Positions 21,932-35,858 of a stretch of DNA of 64,000 bases are shown here, piece after piece; position 1 is the first letter of the stretch; each line of letters opens with the position of its first letter. The notes under the pieces were generated by a model. It was not told the origin of the DNA and did no database searches. It saw only the letters and a list, made by a program, of their open reading frames with translations. The translations under genes and the position numbers were made by a program. Source of the stretch: Odontocerum albicorne (taxonomy: Eukaryota > Arthropoda > Insecta > Trichoptera > Odontoceridae); the NCBI GenBank assembly GCA_949825065.1, contig OX463864.1, forward strand, positions 15,761,327 through 15,825,326, read 5' to 3'.

Positions 21932-24885
21932 GGTGAAATATCATATGTTCTTGTGTAACCAAGGTCGAACGACAACTGAGTTTATCTATACAAAGCATCC
22001 TGGGAAAAGGGCCCTGCTACCTGTTCGGATTTTAATCCAACCTCTAACGGTTTCCAGGAAAAAATGTAACAGACTGTATAACCTTGTAACATTAATCTTA
22101 ATATGTTTTTATATGTCATATTTTTTAATTTATTCCAAATATTAAGTGATGATTCACACTTAATCTAAATATATTTTTGGTCTGATTTAAGGTGTATTTG
22201 ATCACACAAGGTTTTATATATTTTGTTTTCTAGATAGTTTGTTTTAATAATACTTTCAAGTCATTTTACAGCCCTATATAATTAGAGGCTGATTTAAGTT
22301 ACTAAATATAGTAAAACTAAAAGAAGTTTGTTGAACAATTCAGATTAAGACCAAATTATAAAAATTTTCCCTTCAAAGAAATTCAATTGTACGAGAACAG
22401 ATAAAAACAAAATATTACCTTAAAAATGAAGACAAACATTTGAACAATTTGGTCGACGATACATTGATAATATATTATTTATATTAATTTGTATATTAAG
22501 TAGGTCTACACGACAAACATACATTAATGTATGATCGAAAACGATGGTATAAAATTTGTTATAACCCTACTTATATTTATTTTTAAAAAAGTGTTAAGAG
22601 TAATATTTTATATTATTTTGAAACTAAAAATCAATTCGATATTTTATAATATTATTGCAATAAATTATATAAAATTGGTTCGTGTAAAAATTCTTGTAAC
22701 ATTATGCTAATCTTCAATATTTGTGTACAGGAATTGTTTTATTTTTTAAGTTAAAAATTGATCACTTTTGAAGGCATTAAACTAATAATTTTTCTAGAAT
22801 GTTTGATATTTAGAGTAAAATTTTGACAAATCATTAAAAAAATATTCAGATGGAATCAAAATTCATCATTTTGCAGGTTCACACAGACTTTGAATCTGCA
22901 GTAACAATTCCCACTTGACCACTGTCATATTGATAGCTCCTTTTGGGTTGACTGTGAGCTGACCATTTAACAGCTGTAATATGACAGGTATACATTAAAT
23001 TTTTTTAATGGTGTTAGGTTGCCTGCCTGCAGCTTTTCTACCATTGGTTTATCATTATGAAGTTTGCGCAAGTATGCTTACTATATGATTGCAGTTAAGT
23101 GGGCATCCTGCCTTATTGTCAATATGAGTACCTCCTCAAGAAGATATAACATAAGTATAGAAATTGATGATGGTATCATTGTAAAATGTAACTTTGCAAA
23201 CTAAATAGAAAAAAGGGATTTAATAGAAGATTTTATTACATTCCATCAAATTTTTTACATTTATTAGAAAGCAATGCTTTAAATGTAGTATATTTAACTT
23301 TGAATACCTGTTTTGTTTTATATTTTTTATCATTGTCTCTCGGAACAGTCCATAGAAATATTCACAATGTATGTATTTCACTATTAAGGGAAAGAAAGAA
23401 AGAAACAGTCTCCAATTGATGATGCCGCTAAATATTTCAAACAATTTCAAACTAGTTCCAGTAAGAAAATATTAGTTGCTTTCCACTTAACTAATTAAAT
23501 TAATTTTTTCATTGTAACTTGCGAAAAAGTTAACAAAGAAATTTCCATTAACCTAATACAACAAAACTTGACCTGACACCTACAGACATATTATTGTCTA
23601 TGCTTTTTTAGCGATGCGTGTATTTGGTTTTTTTTTCATATTTCCTTGCTAAGAATTTATAATTTTTTTTTAAAAGATTATTTTGAATAAAATTTTATAT
23701 TTGAAAAAAATAGTGTCGAATATTCAAATGCAGTTTTCATTTTTTTAGAGCTTAGTCAAAAGTCCAAAGTCAATTTTAATTAAATAAGTAAAATTAATTA
23801 CATACGTGATTAACGGATTTATCCCAAAATTTAGAAGCACGATAGCTTTCAAGCCTGTGAACTGATCGTAATAAAATTTGTCAATAATTTTTCCATTTTG
23901 TTTCAAGTGTGCAAGCTCAAGAGTCAAACTTTTGGTGAAATTATTTTCAGTGACGTAAAACCTTTTTTAGAGACAAACACATTTTACCTTTATTTAAGGA
24001 TAATTCTTAAACCAATCATTAGATAAATATAAAACTTAATAAATGTATCAGTATTATAAACAAAACAGAAGTTAATTATTATTGTTTATCTATCGTTTAT
24101 TTTTCAAATATTTTTTCCCTAAATATCAAACATAACTAAGAGTTTTTTATAAAAATTTGTACCCAATATAGTATTCATATTATTCAAACACTTGTCTATG
24201 TTTTTGTTTTTTGTGTTTTTTATGCAATAATTATGATTATTGAACTTACGAAAATGGATTTTGTTCAAATTACATATACATTTCTAGCTTGATTTCTGGG
24301 ATTCCTAGTTTAATTTATAAATTAAACATACTTCATTTTAATCCATAAGTTAGTTGCTTTTCACTTGACAAATTAAATAATTTTTTTCATTGTAAATTGC
24401 GAGAGTTAACAAAGAAATTTCCATTATCTGACACAACAAAACCTGACCTGACACCTATAGACATAATTTTACCATATTTATTTTATTAGGCAGAATAATT
24501 AAAAATTGCAAATCATATCATGATTTTGTAAATAATTACTTCTACAGTGTCATTTGGTGATTAAAGTCACTCTAAGAAAAAATCAGTTCCATCTATCAAA
24601 TGATTAAATTTATTTTTAAAACTCCAATGTCAGTGTTCCGATACTACGGAAGAATCTACTCCATTTGGATGACAATCCCTCCAAAAGAGCTAATTACGAG
24701 TAGTTTGTGAATTGAAAAACTATCAAATTTTTTAAGCAAAAAAAAAACCATACAACTTATCCGATTGATTTTATTAGCTTTAAAATTCTCAACATAAATG
24801 CAAAGCCTAAATGATAAACTAAAGATTGCAAAATTTATATGAAATAACTAATATTTTCTACATGATTATATTCAATTTTCATTAT
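21932..24885. other. AT-rich gene-less stretch
   Basis: No coding signal. CTTTTCACTTGACAAATTAAA near 24358 and 23480 shows a diverged duplication (also AACAAAACTTGACCTGACACC-like text at 23562 and 24437), about 875 bases apart. Otherwise nothing. Confidence 0.5.
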
Positions 24886-24890
24886 ATACA

Positions 24891-25072
24891 GTACAATCTG
24901 GCTTATTGCCATGTGGAAATCTCTTCCAATCAATCAGAAAATGTTAAAGAAGCATTAACTTAAAACAGACTGAAAATCCTTTTTAGAAAAATCTATGTTC
25001 CAACAGGAACCGAACCCACAACTCCTAGGTTGAAAGACAGATGTCTTACCAGCTAGGTCAGAGAAGTCGTCT
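24891..25072 (-). mobile_element. SINE family 1 copy
   Basis: Minus strand: head with CTGACCTAGCTGGTAAGACA, B-box region GGGTTCGGTTCC, body CTGTTTTAAGTTAATGCT and tail GATTTCCACATGGCAATAAG. Nearly complete. Confidence 0.8.
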
Positions 25073-25074
25073 AT

Positions 25075-25995
25075 ACCTATAGTTCGATTTCATAAATAGC
25101 TATAAATTTTATTTTATACTGCGTGTCGAAGATGATATTTAAGAAATTGTGATATCAATTGAAAGTCAATACAAATTGGATTAAAACAAAGTATGTCTTA
25201 AAAATAAAATGAACAGTGCCCTACGGATACATCCAGTATTATTAATTAATGTACTACAAATAGCACACTTCATACTAAGAGTAGCTTTAAAGGAGCGCCG
25301 TAATTACAATTTACTTAGCTGCTTGAGTAGCATGCTATTTCAGATCGAAATATACCCGTGACAGCACTACCTCTTCAAAGTAGCTTTAACAACACTGAAA
25401 ATATCCAACACTTTACCCATAAGACATATTGTCTTATCAAATTTTATGCGCAGGAACTTATATGTATAATATTTCGCATTGAAAATATTACAATTTCCAC
25501 TAATAATAATTATAAATGGGTGTATATTTGTTATAATTTTACTACTCGATAATTTATTACAAATGCATAACTAACAAATCTAATCTGATATATGTATAAT
25601 AACGTTGATATTACTGAGAAATGGTACAAAAACACCAAAATTCATTGTTTTATAGTACAGGAGAACAAAAGCAATATCTCTTTTTTTTTCTCAGAAAAAG
25701 AAATACTTACACTTTTAAACAAATAAATTCTTAATCAAAAAATACTTTGTAATTAATCAATAAAAAAACCAAAAGATTATCCAGTTTAGGGGTCAAACTA
25801 TTGCACAATGTGAAGCAATGGGTCCATCATTTTTATTTCAATTTAATTCATATCTCAAATTTATACTCAGTATAAACATTTATATTTTAAACCCAATTTG
25901 AAACATTTAATAAAGCAGCCAGTTGCACTGTAAACAACGAAAGTGTAATACAAATGAAGGGCATAAGGACGTAATAATACATGACATTGTCAAAA
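25075..25995. other. AT-rich stretch, nothing recognised
   Basis: Only short ORFs without domains. No repeat seen. Confidence 0.5.
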
Positions 25996-25997
25996 AT

Positions 25998-26307
25998 ATA
26001 AAAGCTGAGCACAACTGAGATAAAAATAGCACAACTGAGCACAACTAGCTGAGCACAACTGAGATAAAAATAGCACAACTGAGCACAACTGAGATAAAAG
26101 TAGCACAACTGAGCACAACTGAGATAAAAATAGCACAACTGAGCACAACTAGCTGAGCACAACTGAGATAAAAATAGCACAACTGAACACAACTGAGATA
26201 AAAGTAGCACAACTGAGCACAACTAGCTGAGCACAACTGAGATAAAAATAGCACAACTGAGATAAAAGTAGCACAACTGAGCACAACTAGCCGAGCACAA
26301 CTGAGAC
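25998..26307. repeat. Composite tandem repeat of CACAACTGAG units
   Basis: Blocks of GAGCACAACTGAGATAAAAA and TAGCACAACT alternate with a variant containing ACTAGCTGAG, giving a 10-base sub-period and a longer period of about 30 bases. Minus-strand Cys/Ser/Val-rich ORFs are artefacts. Confidence 0.9.
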
Positions 26308-26709
26308 TTTATAAAATGATTGACTCTTAAAATGTTTCTTATTTCTGAGGAAAAAACTTAATTACTTAACTTTTGTTTTACTGTAATATGTGACATTTAC
26401 ATAAAATAATTTAAAATATAATTTCTATATAGAAAGAAATTACGTTTCATAAAATGGACAATTCAATAGATTACAAATTGTGTATTATTTAGCCCTACTT
26501 AAAATATTCCATAAATATAGTATTTATATATAAATAATACTTTATGTAACGCAACAGGTTGTACACATCGAATCAGGGTCTTATCTTAGACATCTATTTG
26601 TATTTCTCAACTGGAAGCTCCGAGTTTTTTCCTTGTTTTATTAATGAAATCAAACAATTTTTAATTTGTTTTATTAATGAAATTGATATTGAAAAAAAAT
26701 CTGGCATTT

Positions 26710-26764
26710 CTCATTGTATTTTATTACAATAAACCATGCGTTTATTGTAATAAAATACAATGAG
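26710..26764. other. Perfect 24-bp inverted repeat with 7-base loop
   Basis: Arms 26710-26733 and 26741-26764 are exact complements (TTATTACAATAAA / TTTATTGTAATAA core); loop CCATGCG. The arms resemble SINE tail ends (GTAATAAAATACAATG), so two tails may have met head to head. Confidence 0.85.
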
Positions 26765-26940
26765 TTCTTTGTCTCTTAAATTGTGACAGTTGATAGAATG
26801 CTTATCTCACACTTATGGATTTAATTCCGCTATTTCCTGGTCTGGCTTTTACACACCGGTATTTTATTATTTTTTCGGTTGATTGGAATAAATTGTCACA
26901 GTGGAATAAGCCTGTTATGTTGTTGTTGTCTTGTTGCCAT

Positions 26941-26984
26941 ATGCCGATGTCTTCCAATCAATCTCTTCCAAAAGACATCGGCAT
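26941..26984. other. 13-bp perfect hairpin just upstream of a SINE
   Basis: ATGCCGATGTCTT and AAGACATCGGCAT pair around an 18-base loop that contains reversed SINE-tail-like sequence. It ends next to the SINE head at 26985. Confidence 0.75.
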
Positions 26985-27168
26985 GATGACCTCCGTGGAC
27001 TGGTGGTAAGACGCTTGTCTGCCGATCCGTAGGTTGCAGGTACGATCCCCGCTGGAATCCAATTTTTTTTAAATGGAATTCAAGTCTGGTTTTTACTTGA
27101 GGCCCATTAAAACATTTTTCTGGTTGGTTGGAAGAGATTGCCACATGGCAATAAACTCGCCAGGTGAA
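26978..27168 (+). mobile_element. SINE family 1 copy
   Basis: Head GATGACCTCCGTGGACTGG, B box GGTACGATCCC, tail TGGTTGGAAGAGATTGCCAC and AATAAACTCGCCAGG, then A-rich. A hairpin lies directly upstream. Confidence 0.82.
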
Positions 27169-27185
27169 AAAAATAACAAAAGATA

Positions 27186-27312
27186 TTAAAGAAGCTTTAA
27201 GTTAAAGTCAGACTGAAATCCTTTTTAAAAAAATGTGGTTACCAACAGGAATTAAGCCCACAACCCCCGGGTTGGGAGATAGGCGTCTTACCAACTGGGT
27301 CATGGAGTTTGT
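27186..27312 (-). mobile_element. SINE family 1 copy without tail
   Basis: Minus strand: TGACCCAGTTGGTAAGACG, AACCCGGGGGTTGTGGGC and the body to CTTCTTTAA; the LINE-like tail is missing. It lies head-to-tail opposite the copy at 26978. Confidence 0.75.
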
Positions 27313-27636
27313 CTCTAAATTTACAACTGTCTCCTTCCATTCATTGCTCAGTTTTCCTCTTTCCCCCTCTCCAATAATTTTAAAGATTAACTCGTAAAAA
27401 TTTAACCCACAACTCATCTATGAGTGAAATATAGACATAGACAATTCATGAAAGGAGCCGAGTAAATGCTGTGGAATTCATGTACTTAGAAGACTTTGTG
27501 GTATGTCAATATTTAACAGAATAAGAAATGTAATTATTAAGGATGAACATGAGCTAAAAACTGATGTATTAGCTGGATAAAAAAAAAAGCATGTTGGTGT
27601 GATTTGGACATGTTGAATTGATCAGGCCTTTTCAAC

Positions 27637-27722
27637 GTCTTTCTAGTTAGTTGCAAGAGATTACCACATAGCAACAAACTTACCAGGTTGTACTGTAAAC
27701 AACAAAAGTGTAATACAGTACA
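27637..27722 (+). mobile_element. SINE/LINE shared tail only
   Basis: CTAGTTAGTTGCAAGAGATT, CACATAGCAACAAACTTACC and AGGTTGTACTGTAAACAACA match the common tail; no tRNA head. Another bare tail is at 33990-34046 and one at 7159-7245. Confidence 0.65.
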
Positions 27723-27908
27723 CAAATAGGTATCATAATATTATCCAGACTAGGAAAAGGTGTTTTCAGCCTTGTATTAAAAAAATATTTTCATAATTCA
27801 TGAAAAATATTAAAAAAATTACATTTAAAGCTCAGTTGAGAAATACATATTGTAGCCATAACATGCTTAACAATAAAAACAAACCCATCTAGAGAATAGT
27901 TCCTTGTG

Positions 27909-27957
27909 ATATCCCTACGCTATCCACTGAAATACTCTAGGGATATCACAAAATATA
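27909..27957. other. 14-bp perfect hairpin
   Basis: TTGTGATATCCCTA pairs with TAGGGATATCACAA across about 21 bases. No coding or T-run context; role unknown. Confidence 0.75.
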
Positions 27958-30006
27958 CATGAATTAGTCATTTTGTGTCAGTATCTAACGTCGGTTTATG
28001 GCAAAACTTCACAAATAGCAAACATTTTTACTAAAAATTTGTGATAAATTTTATTTTACATTTATACAAGTTTCTTGGTTATCCTTTAAGTGACTTATTC
28101 AATTTGTTAAATGCCATATTTTTAATAAGCCCAATGAATATAGCGCTTCTTCTTTATTAAAAAAACGTTTCCGATTTATTGATTGATTGTATTTTAAAAA
28201 AATTTAATTCAACTTAAGTTTTTTTAAATTGCATTTGTTATATTGACTCTCATAATTGTATTTTAAGGTTTAACAAATCATCCTGGAGTGGTTCGATATT
28301 ATCAAAAAATAAAACACGTAAAAAAACAATATAGTCTTGTGTAGTAGGTCATCAATATTATTAGTATCTTTCTTGTGCAAGTTACATGCTTACTATAATC
28401 CCAATGGTTTATTTAACAAGTTCAGTTACAAGTTACGTTGGGAGCTCAGAACGCATATTTCTTTGCTTTCTGAAAATAAATCCCCCTTAGTCTTCAAAAC
28501 GCACTAAAATTGGAGATTTACGATCTCTTTACCACATTGTATAAATAAACAGATGAAAATTAAACTGTAAAACATTTATAATATTATTTTTCGAATTTTG
28601 CTTTTTAATATACTAATAAATGCACGAGTATAAATGCTCGTGAGTGTGGGTTTCTTTTTGTTGTTTTAATTTTGGTTGTTTTTGTATTTGTGTTTCTGTG
28701 TATTTTTTTGTTTTAATTTTTATTTTTATTGTGTGCGGTATATTGTGGGATGAATATTTTTGGTCTTTCTGGAGTGATGATGTGTGAGGAGTTGAATTTT
28801 TCAAGATGTTTCCAGTTGTAGTTGAGTGTCACTGTTTGTCAGGTTGATGAGAGCGTGCAACGGGGTTTTGTTTTTGTGTAATAAAAAATCGGAAAGAAGT
28901 ATCGATTTATTTTTTCATGCTAAATATCCTCAGTGAGATACAGGCAAAAGCCTAGTTTACTGGGTATACGACAAATGAAAGGCAACAAACCCAGATCCAT
29001 TAAAATTGTATGTCCAAATCAAATTACCTGTTGTTTTTTCTCAAATTGTGTATATTTCTTGTCATGTGTAATAATAAATAAATATTTATTTTGCCAGTAC
29101 CTCGCACTCCTCCATCTTTGTCTCACCTCTTTTTTTTTAAAGAAAAACGTAAACTCTCTCCATAATGGGGAAAATTGCAGTGCTATTTTTCCATGCCATA
29201 AATTATAAATATATGAAAAAAATATTGCTGTTTTTAGAGAATCTAAAACAATGTTTTCATGAGTTTGTTTATTTTCCTTGAATTTTTTTGTTGTAATTTT
29301 TACTTTTGACATTTACAAATTTGATAAATTTTTCACAAAATTTTAATACAAATGTCTGCTTGGTTTAAAATTATATTTAATCCCTTTCCCGAGTGAGATC
29401 CTAGATATATAATATAAAATTAATTAATATTATTCAGGAAATGCATCATAAGTTCATTTTCTTACATTACGTGTGTAGGCCAATTGAAATACTAGTGTGT
29501 TTGGACAGACATTCTTTTACAATCAATGATAATATAACATAGTAAAGTAGACATAAAACAAATAATCAAAATACATATAAAATATAATAAATTGATTATA
29601 TTAAAAAAAAACTAAATAGATTGAAAAATAATTCTATGAGTAAAATTCCTTTTTTTTTAATGATATTTACAATGACTTAGGTATAAATTTGATTTAAAGG
29701 TATTGGCAGATTATTTTAATTAAAAATATTGGACAAAATACAATGAGTTCCATATGTTACCAAAATATATACATTAAATCGTTGTCTGTGAAAAAGCTCC
29801 TATGTGACTTCTAAGTTCTTTAAAAAAATTTGATTCCTTTGTGAACAAAACCTCTCATATGATAGAGAACTTCTATAGAACATTGGAGCATTGTGTTCTG
29901 TATTAAAAGTTATATTTGACGAGAGCTTTAAACTACACGGGAGCTTATCACTGATAATGACAATCAGTTTGTTGATCAATCTCCAAATATGGCACTTAAT
30001 ATTAAA

Positions 30007-30131
<125 letters not shown>

Positions 30132-32651
30132 CAGTCCTCGACGTTCATACATAATAGGGTACTGAAAATGTGTAAGAGTCGAATGTAGGAAATTAAAGCA
30201 ATATTAAAAATAAAATATTGAAAGGTATGTTTTAATGCAAAATATAAACACCAAACTATATACTGAGACGTATTATGAATAGTTGCCATATTATAACTAC
30301 TATCAGGTGTTTTCTTTATAATAAAAATAGATATTTATGGTGGTAGGTTTTTTCTCATATTGATAATTTAACCTCCTATACTATATGTATAAGAAATAAC
30401 AGATTAAATATACCGAAATCCATTAATAGTACAAGTATGATACATGTACGTTAAATGTACAAAAGTCGACAACTGCCCGCAAAAATAAAAAGACATTATT
30501 ACGAGTATGTTGTCTTTTTACACAAGGAATCATATAACAATAACACATATGTATATGTCAAACTGATAACGATGAAAAATAGTTGTTTTCATATTTACTA
30601 AAATAGTTATAGTTCTTTTTTAATTTAAAAATAATTTTGTTACTAATAATTGTTTTATTTTTTTTTACCATTTTAGGTAACTTATTTTTAAGGCTAATTT
30701 ACTTGTCACGTTGGGTTCAGGTAAATGCCTTGAAAAAATGTTTTTTTAATGCTGATATATTAGCGCGTGAATTCCCGCTCCGATAAATCTTCATGATATT
30801 AAAAGGGTCATTATTAATCACTTTGCTTGGAGACTGTCAACAAATAAAAAAAATACTTATATAAAACTCTTCATGAAATATTTTAATATAAAAGTTACCA
30901 AGTATCCAAAGAAAAAAATATTGGCCTCTTAAAAAATATTTCAGAGAAAAATAAACAGTTGAAAAAAACAATTATACAGGACACTATGTTATTTTATCAC
31001 TAATTTAACAATCCTTGCCTAACTTATCTAAGTGAAAGCATATAAAAAGAAAATAATATCTTAGAAATGAATTTTTTTTTATCTATGGCTATGGTTTGTT
31101 TGTAATTTGATTCACTCAATCTCGTTAAATAAATGACAAGTATTGTGGACCTCCTTGTCATTAGTAACACAGGTTTGATTTGTCAAAATGGTTTGCTTGC
31201 TGAAGTGCAGTACGCATCAGTATAAGCACAAACCTCATCTTTCTACAAGATGAACTCACAATCGCACATTTCAGTTAATAATTGTCTATGGAACATTACT
31301 TGACACTAGCGTATACTCCTTCATATAGAGTTCACGGCCATTATTCAAAAAAAATAATTATCTATGCTGATGGAATTATTTTTTGAGTTTATGGTCAATT
31401 TTGAATAAACTCTGGCAATGTTTTTACTTATAATTTAGTGGTGTTTTCAAATGATTAGTTGATAAATTTAAAAGATTTTATAATATGTACAGGTATCCTT
31501 CAATATTTGTGATTTCACTCTACACAATTTCACTATAATGCATTTTTTAAAAAATTGTAAAAAGCCAATTTGAATTTACACGATTGAGAAAAATAAGCTA
31601 TATAGATCTTCTAATTGAAAATAATTTACCACTTTAGGTTACTCTTTGGTTATTTAACCATTAGAGTGATGAAAGTCTATATATAGACGTTTTATAGTAT
31701 GGAAAAAAATGTCAAACCAATTTATCACAGATTAAAATCAATTCAATAAATGCATTTTTCTAGTCATGCAATTTTTCACAAAACCAATTGATTACGGGGG
31801 ATACCTGTACTTACAATAAGTAAAGAATAAAACTTTAAATATTTTTATTCATCATATTTTAAGTAAAATTTACAATTTTCATTTTAATATACAATTTTTA
31901 CACTATCAAAGTTTAAAATTTTATAAAAAAAAATTAGATAAGTTAGCCAAGAATAGTAGACAATAGGCCCCCAATAATACAAACAATATACAATTTTAAA
32001 TGGCCGTCCAAGATCTAAACTTCCATTATGTTAAAACTAGATGATTCGTATATATATGTATATTATATTCAATGAATTATCAACTACGCATAAAAACTTC
32101 TAAAAACAGATATAATAAAAAATAATATGTGCAAATATGTAAAAACAGCATTAGAATTTGAATAATTTTAATTGTAAATGTAAATTACCCAAAATTCAAT
32201 TAATTCCTAATAATTGTTTATTTATGTCGACATTCAATAATATATTTACAAATCCCTGTGATGTCACAAACACATTTTTATATAAACATAACCGAGTGTT
32301 GCAAGTATAAAAATTGTGTATTAATGCAAGATTTATAAAAAAAAATATGTAAACTTTCAAACCCAAAATATCACATGTTTCCTCAATAATGTCATAAATA
32401 TATAAAAAATTGTGACATAAAAACTTGTGAAAACACTTCTTGATAGCTTTGAAACACAATCACATTTTGTCTATGGTATCAAAAAACATTTTTTATAAAA
32501 TTCAACTTACGAAGTGTAGCACAAAAAAAACTTTAAAACTGTATGAAAACATTGTGATTTATCAAAACTTATACTATTTGAAAAAAATACTTTATTTAGA
32601 AATTATTAGACCTGTTTTGTCATAAAACATGCGATAAACATTTTATTTAAT

Positions 32652-32699
32652 ATGATACACAAAATGTTCTCTACATTACGAGAGCATTTTGTGTAGCAT
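32652..32699. other. 20-bp hairpin with two mismatches
   Basis: ATGATACACAAAATGTTCTC pairs with GAGAGCATTTTGTGTAGCAT around TACATTAC. It could be a tiny MITE or a structured RNA; nothing decides. Confidence 0.7.
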
Positions 32700-33639
32700 A
32701 TCCTCAGTACTTTTTTACCAGATATTTCTGATGTTGGACTAAAATATTATTTATAAATGAAACTTGAAAAACTCAATAAACATGTATACATTTATAAAAT
32801 CAGTAGGAAAAAAATAAACTATTGAATCGTCCAATAAAATATGGAAATATCTGTAAACTTTTATTTAAATAACATATTACTAATATATCGCTAATGTAGC
32901 GAAAATTTTAACTGCACTTTAAGACTGAGAATTAATTCTGATTGGTGTTTTTGCTATATGGAAATAAAAATGTATACAAATATGAGCCTGAAGTTAGTTC
33001 GATATATTTAATCTGATTAGTAGAATCTATTAACCACTTCATACACTTAGGCATGTACAAATACATTAATTTTACTATGACTATAAAAAAATATTGATAT
33101 TTGATGTTTTTAAAGTAAATATTTGTTATTTGTGCATTGTAAATTTTTTATTACAATTATAAAAATAATTATTTTTCATTACCATTATAAAAAAAGATAT
33201 AATCAAAGAAAAATCTGATCCACTTTATCTATAGACAAATTAAAATATATATATTAATTTAGGGAGCCCAAAAGTGGGCTAAACTAGTTACTTAGTGCTT
33301 GTTTTCTATTCTGGCATCCAGGGTTAAATTTTTGCCATGCCTGTTCAGATAAATATTTATTTGAATTTATCGCTGTACTTAGTAATAGCCTGACATAAAA
33401 TGCTGTTGGCATTCTTAGCAAAATTTGTTTGCTAAATAGAAATTGAAAATTTGTAAGTACGAGACATTAATTGGTCAGCTAATTAATACCTTGTTTACAT
33501 ATGGCGAGTACTTGGCCAAATATAACATTTAGTCAGAGTATGCTCACCTTTCAGCAAATAGTTCAGTTCGATCCCAAAACTATTATGGGTAACAAAAAAA
33601 CTCCCCATCTAGCACAATCTACGTTAAAAGATCAAAATC

Positions 33640-33925
33640 TTCTTTAGTTTTCATGACCATATCATCACATACTGATGAAGAAGGAACTGCCTTAAGAGAC
33701 TCCTCTTCCGGTGGTGACACACCTGAGTGTAAAAAGAATAGTAGCGATGACTGAGCCTAACAAGTAACCAGTACTTTTACATAATCTTTGAATGCTGCGA
33801 ATCTATTATTTAATGCCACTAGATCGGAGTAGCCCATCGATCTGAAGATCAACTGATGTAAAGTCGAGTGGAGATCCCTTCAGAAATTATTAATTCAATT
33901 ATCATCGCAGTATCATAGAATGTGA
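33640..33925 (+). repeat. Partner copy of the DSSSSSDTPE repeat
   Basis: See the copy at 4690-5060 (minus). Here the frame continues past DTPE as CKKNSSDD before a stop, so the two copies disagree on the end of the protein. Confidence 0.5.
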
Positions 33926-33989
33926 TCTGCAGATTGATTCAGATGGCCACAAAAATTATGACAAGGGTCAAGATAATAAAAATAGAAAT

Positions 33990-34046
33990 TACATATTTCT
34001 GGTTGGTTGGAAGAGATTGCCACATGGCAATAAACTCGCCAGGTTA
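33990..34046 (+). mobile_element. SINE/LINE shared tail only
   Basis: TTCTGGTTGGTTGGAAGAGA, TTGCCACATGGCAATAAACT and CGCCAGG match the tail exactly as in the 27.1 kb SINE. Confidence 0.65.
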
Positions 34047-34787
34047 AAAAAAGATTGAAACTAAAGTTTACCATTGAAACTCCCATGGCCAGAAAGAAAT
34101 AGGATAATCCATAGTTTGGATGCACTCAGCTTTTAGTAAATAAGTGAAAAATATTACAAGTAGTAATGGGGCCAGCACTTGTAGTGTGAAAAAAATAACT
34201 TTGACTTTTTGCTGCTTGACTGAAAGCACTTGACTGAATATTCGTCATATCTAAACAAAACATTTTTTCATATATTTTTCGTTGTTTCTACTCGTATATT
34301 GCATTGCGTTTATCCATTTTATTTACGTCACAAAATTAAAAGTAAATTTTAAGTGTTATAAATGTTAGTGTTTGTTTACATTTGATATTGATATTAATAT
34401 TCTTTTATTAAGAAAGTTAATTCATTTAGCAACTAGAGCAGGCCTGGGGAAATTATTGCTCGTGGCCCACTGTCCATTCTCATGTGGCCCATTGTCCATT
34501 CTCATGAGGCCCATAAGCCATGGATTAAAAAAATTTAATTGTTGTCCTTCCAATCCTCCGAAGATTATGAGAATTTCATTGAAAGTTCAGGGGAATGGTC
34601 ATTTACAGGAACAAGTAAACTCCCGCTTTCAGCACCAACCCATGGATACATTAAGTACCCAAAATCGATATCATATTCAGATGTCAACGAAAACACCCTA
34701 CAAAATATATAAGATTCCATTTCCATACTTCTATCAGGTGCTGCAGCTGTCTTTTTTATAATACCGAATGTGAAAAAAATCCTCGTA

Positions 34788-34788
34788 C

Positions 34789-34866
<78 letters not shown>
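34788..34866. repeat. TA dinucleotide run leading into hexamer array
   Basis: About 39 TA repeats immediately before the CGTATA array, a likely ancestor of the hexamer. Confidence 0.95.
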
Positions 34867-34869
<3 letters not shown>

Positions 34870-35858
34870 GTATACGTATACGTATACGTATACGTATACG
34901 TATACGTATACGTATACGTATACGTATACGTATACGTATACGTATACGTATACGTATACGTATACGTATACGTATACGTATACGTATACGTATACGTATA
35001 CGTATACGTATACGTATACGTATACGTATACGTATACGTATACGTATACGTATACGTATACGTATACGTATACGTATACGTATACGTATACGTATACGTA
35101 TACGTATACGTATACGTATACGTATACGTATACGTATACGTATACGTATACGTATACGTATACGTATACGTATACGTATACGTATACGTATACGTATACG
35201 TATACGTATACGTATACGTATACGTATACGTATACGTATACGTATACGTATACGTATACGTATACGTATACGTATACGTATACGTATACGTATACGTATA
35301 CGTATACGTATACGTATACGTATACGTATACGTATACGTATACGTATACGTATACGTATACGTATACGTATACGTATACGTATACGTATACGTATACGTA
35401 TACGTATACGTATACGTATACGTATACGTATACGTATACGTATACGTATACGTATACGTATACGTATACGTATACGTATACGTATACGTATACGTATCGT
35501 ATACGTATACGTATACGTATACGTATACGTATACGTATACGTATACGTATACGTATACGTATACGTATACGTATACGTATACGTATACGTATACGTATAC
35601 GTATACGTATACGTATACGTATACGTATACGTATACGTATACGTATACGTATACGTATACGTATACGTATACGTATACGTATACGTATACGTATACGTAT
35701 ACGTATCGTATACGTATACGTATACGTATACGTATACGTATACGTATACGTATACGTAGACGTATACGTATACGTATACGTATACGTATACGTATACGTA
35801 TACGTATACGTATACGTATAACGTATACGTATACGTATACGTATACGTATACGTATAC
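34867..35858. repeat. CGTATA hexanucleotide satellite, at least 165 copies
   Basis: Nearly perfect CGTATA repeats with phase slips near 35497 and 35704, one substitution near 35759 and an extra A near 35820. Each unit brings one CpG and the array is its own reverse complement. It runs into the assembly gap, so its true length is unknown. The 329-, 447- and 471-codon ORFs here are artefacts. Confidence 0.97.

Noticed and set aside
25887..26284. Hydrophobic Cys/Ser/Val ORFs as membrane proteins
   Set aside because: Product of the CACAACTGAG tandem repeat read on the minus strand.
28613..28804. Lys/Gln/Thr-rich minus-strand ORF
   Set aside because: Low-complexity T-rich DNA read in reverse; no other support.
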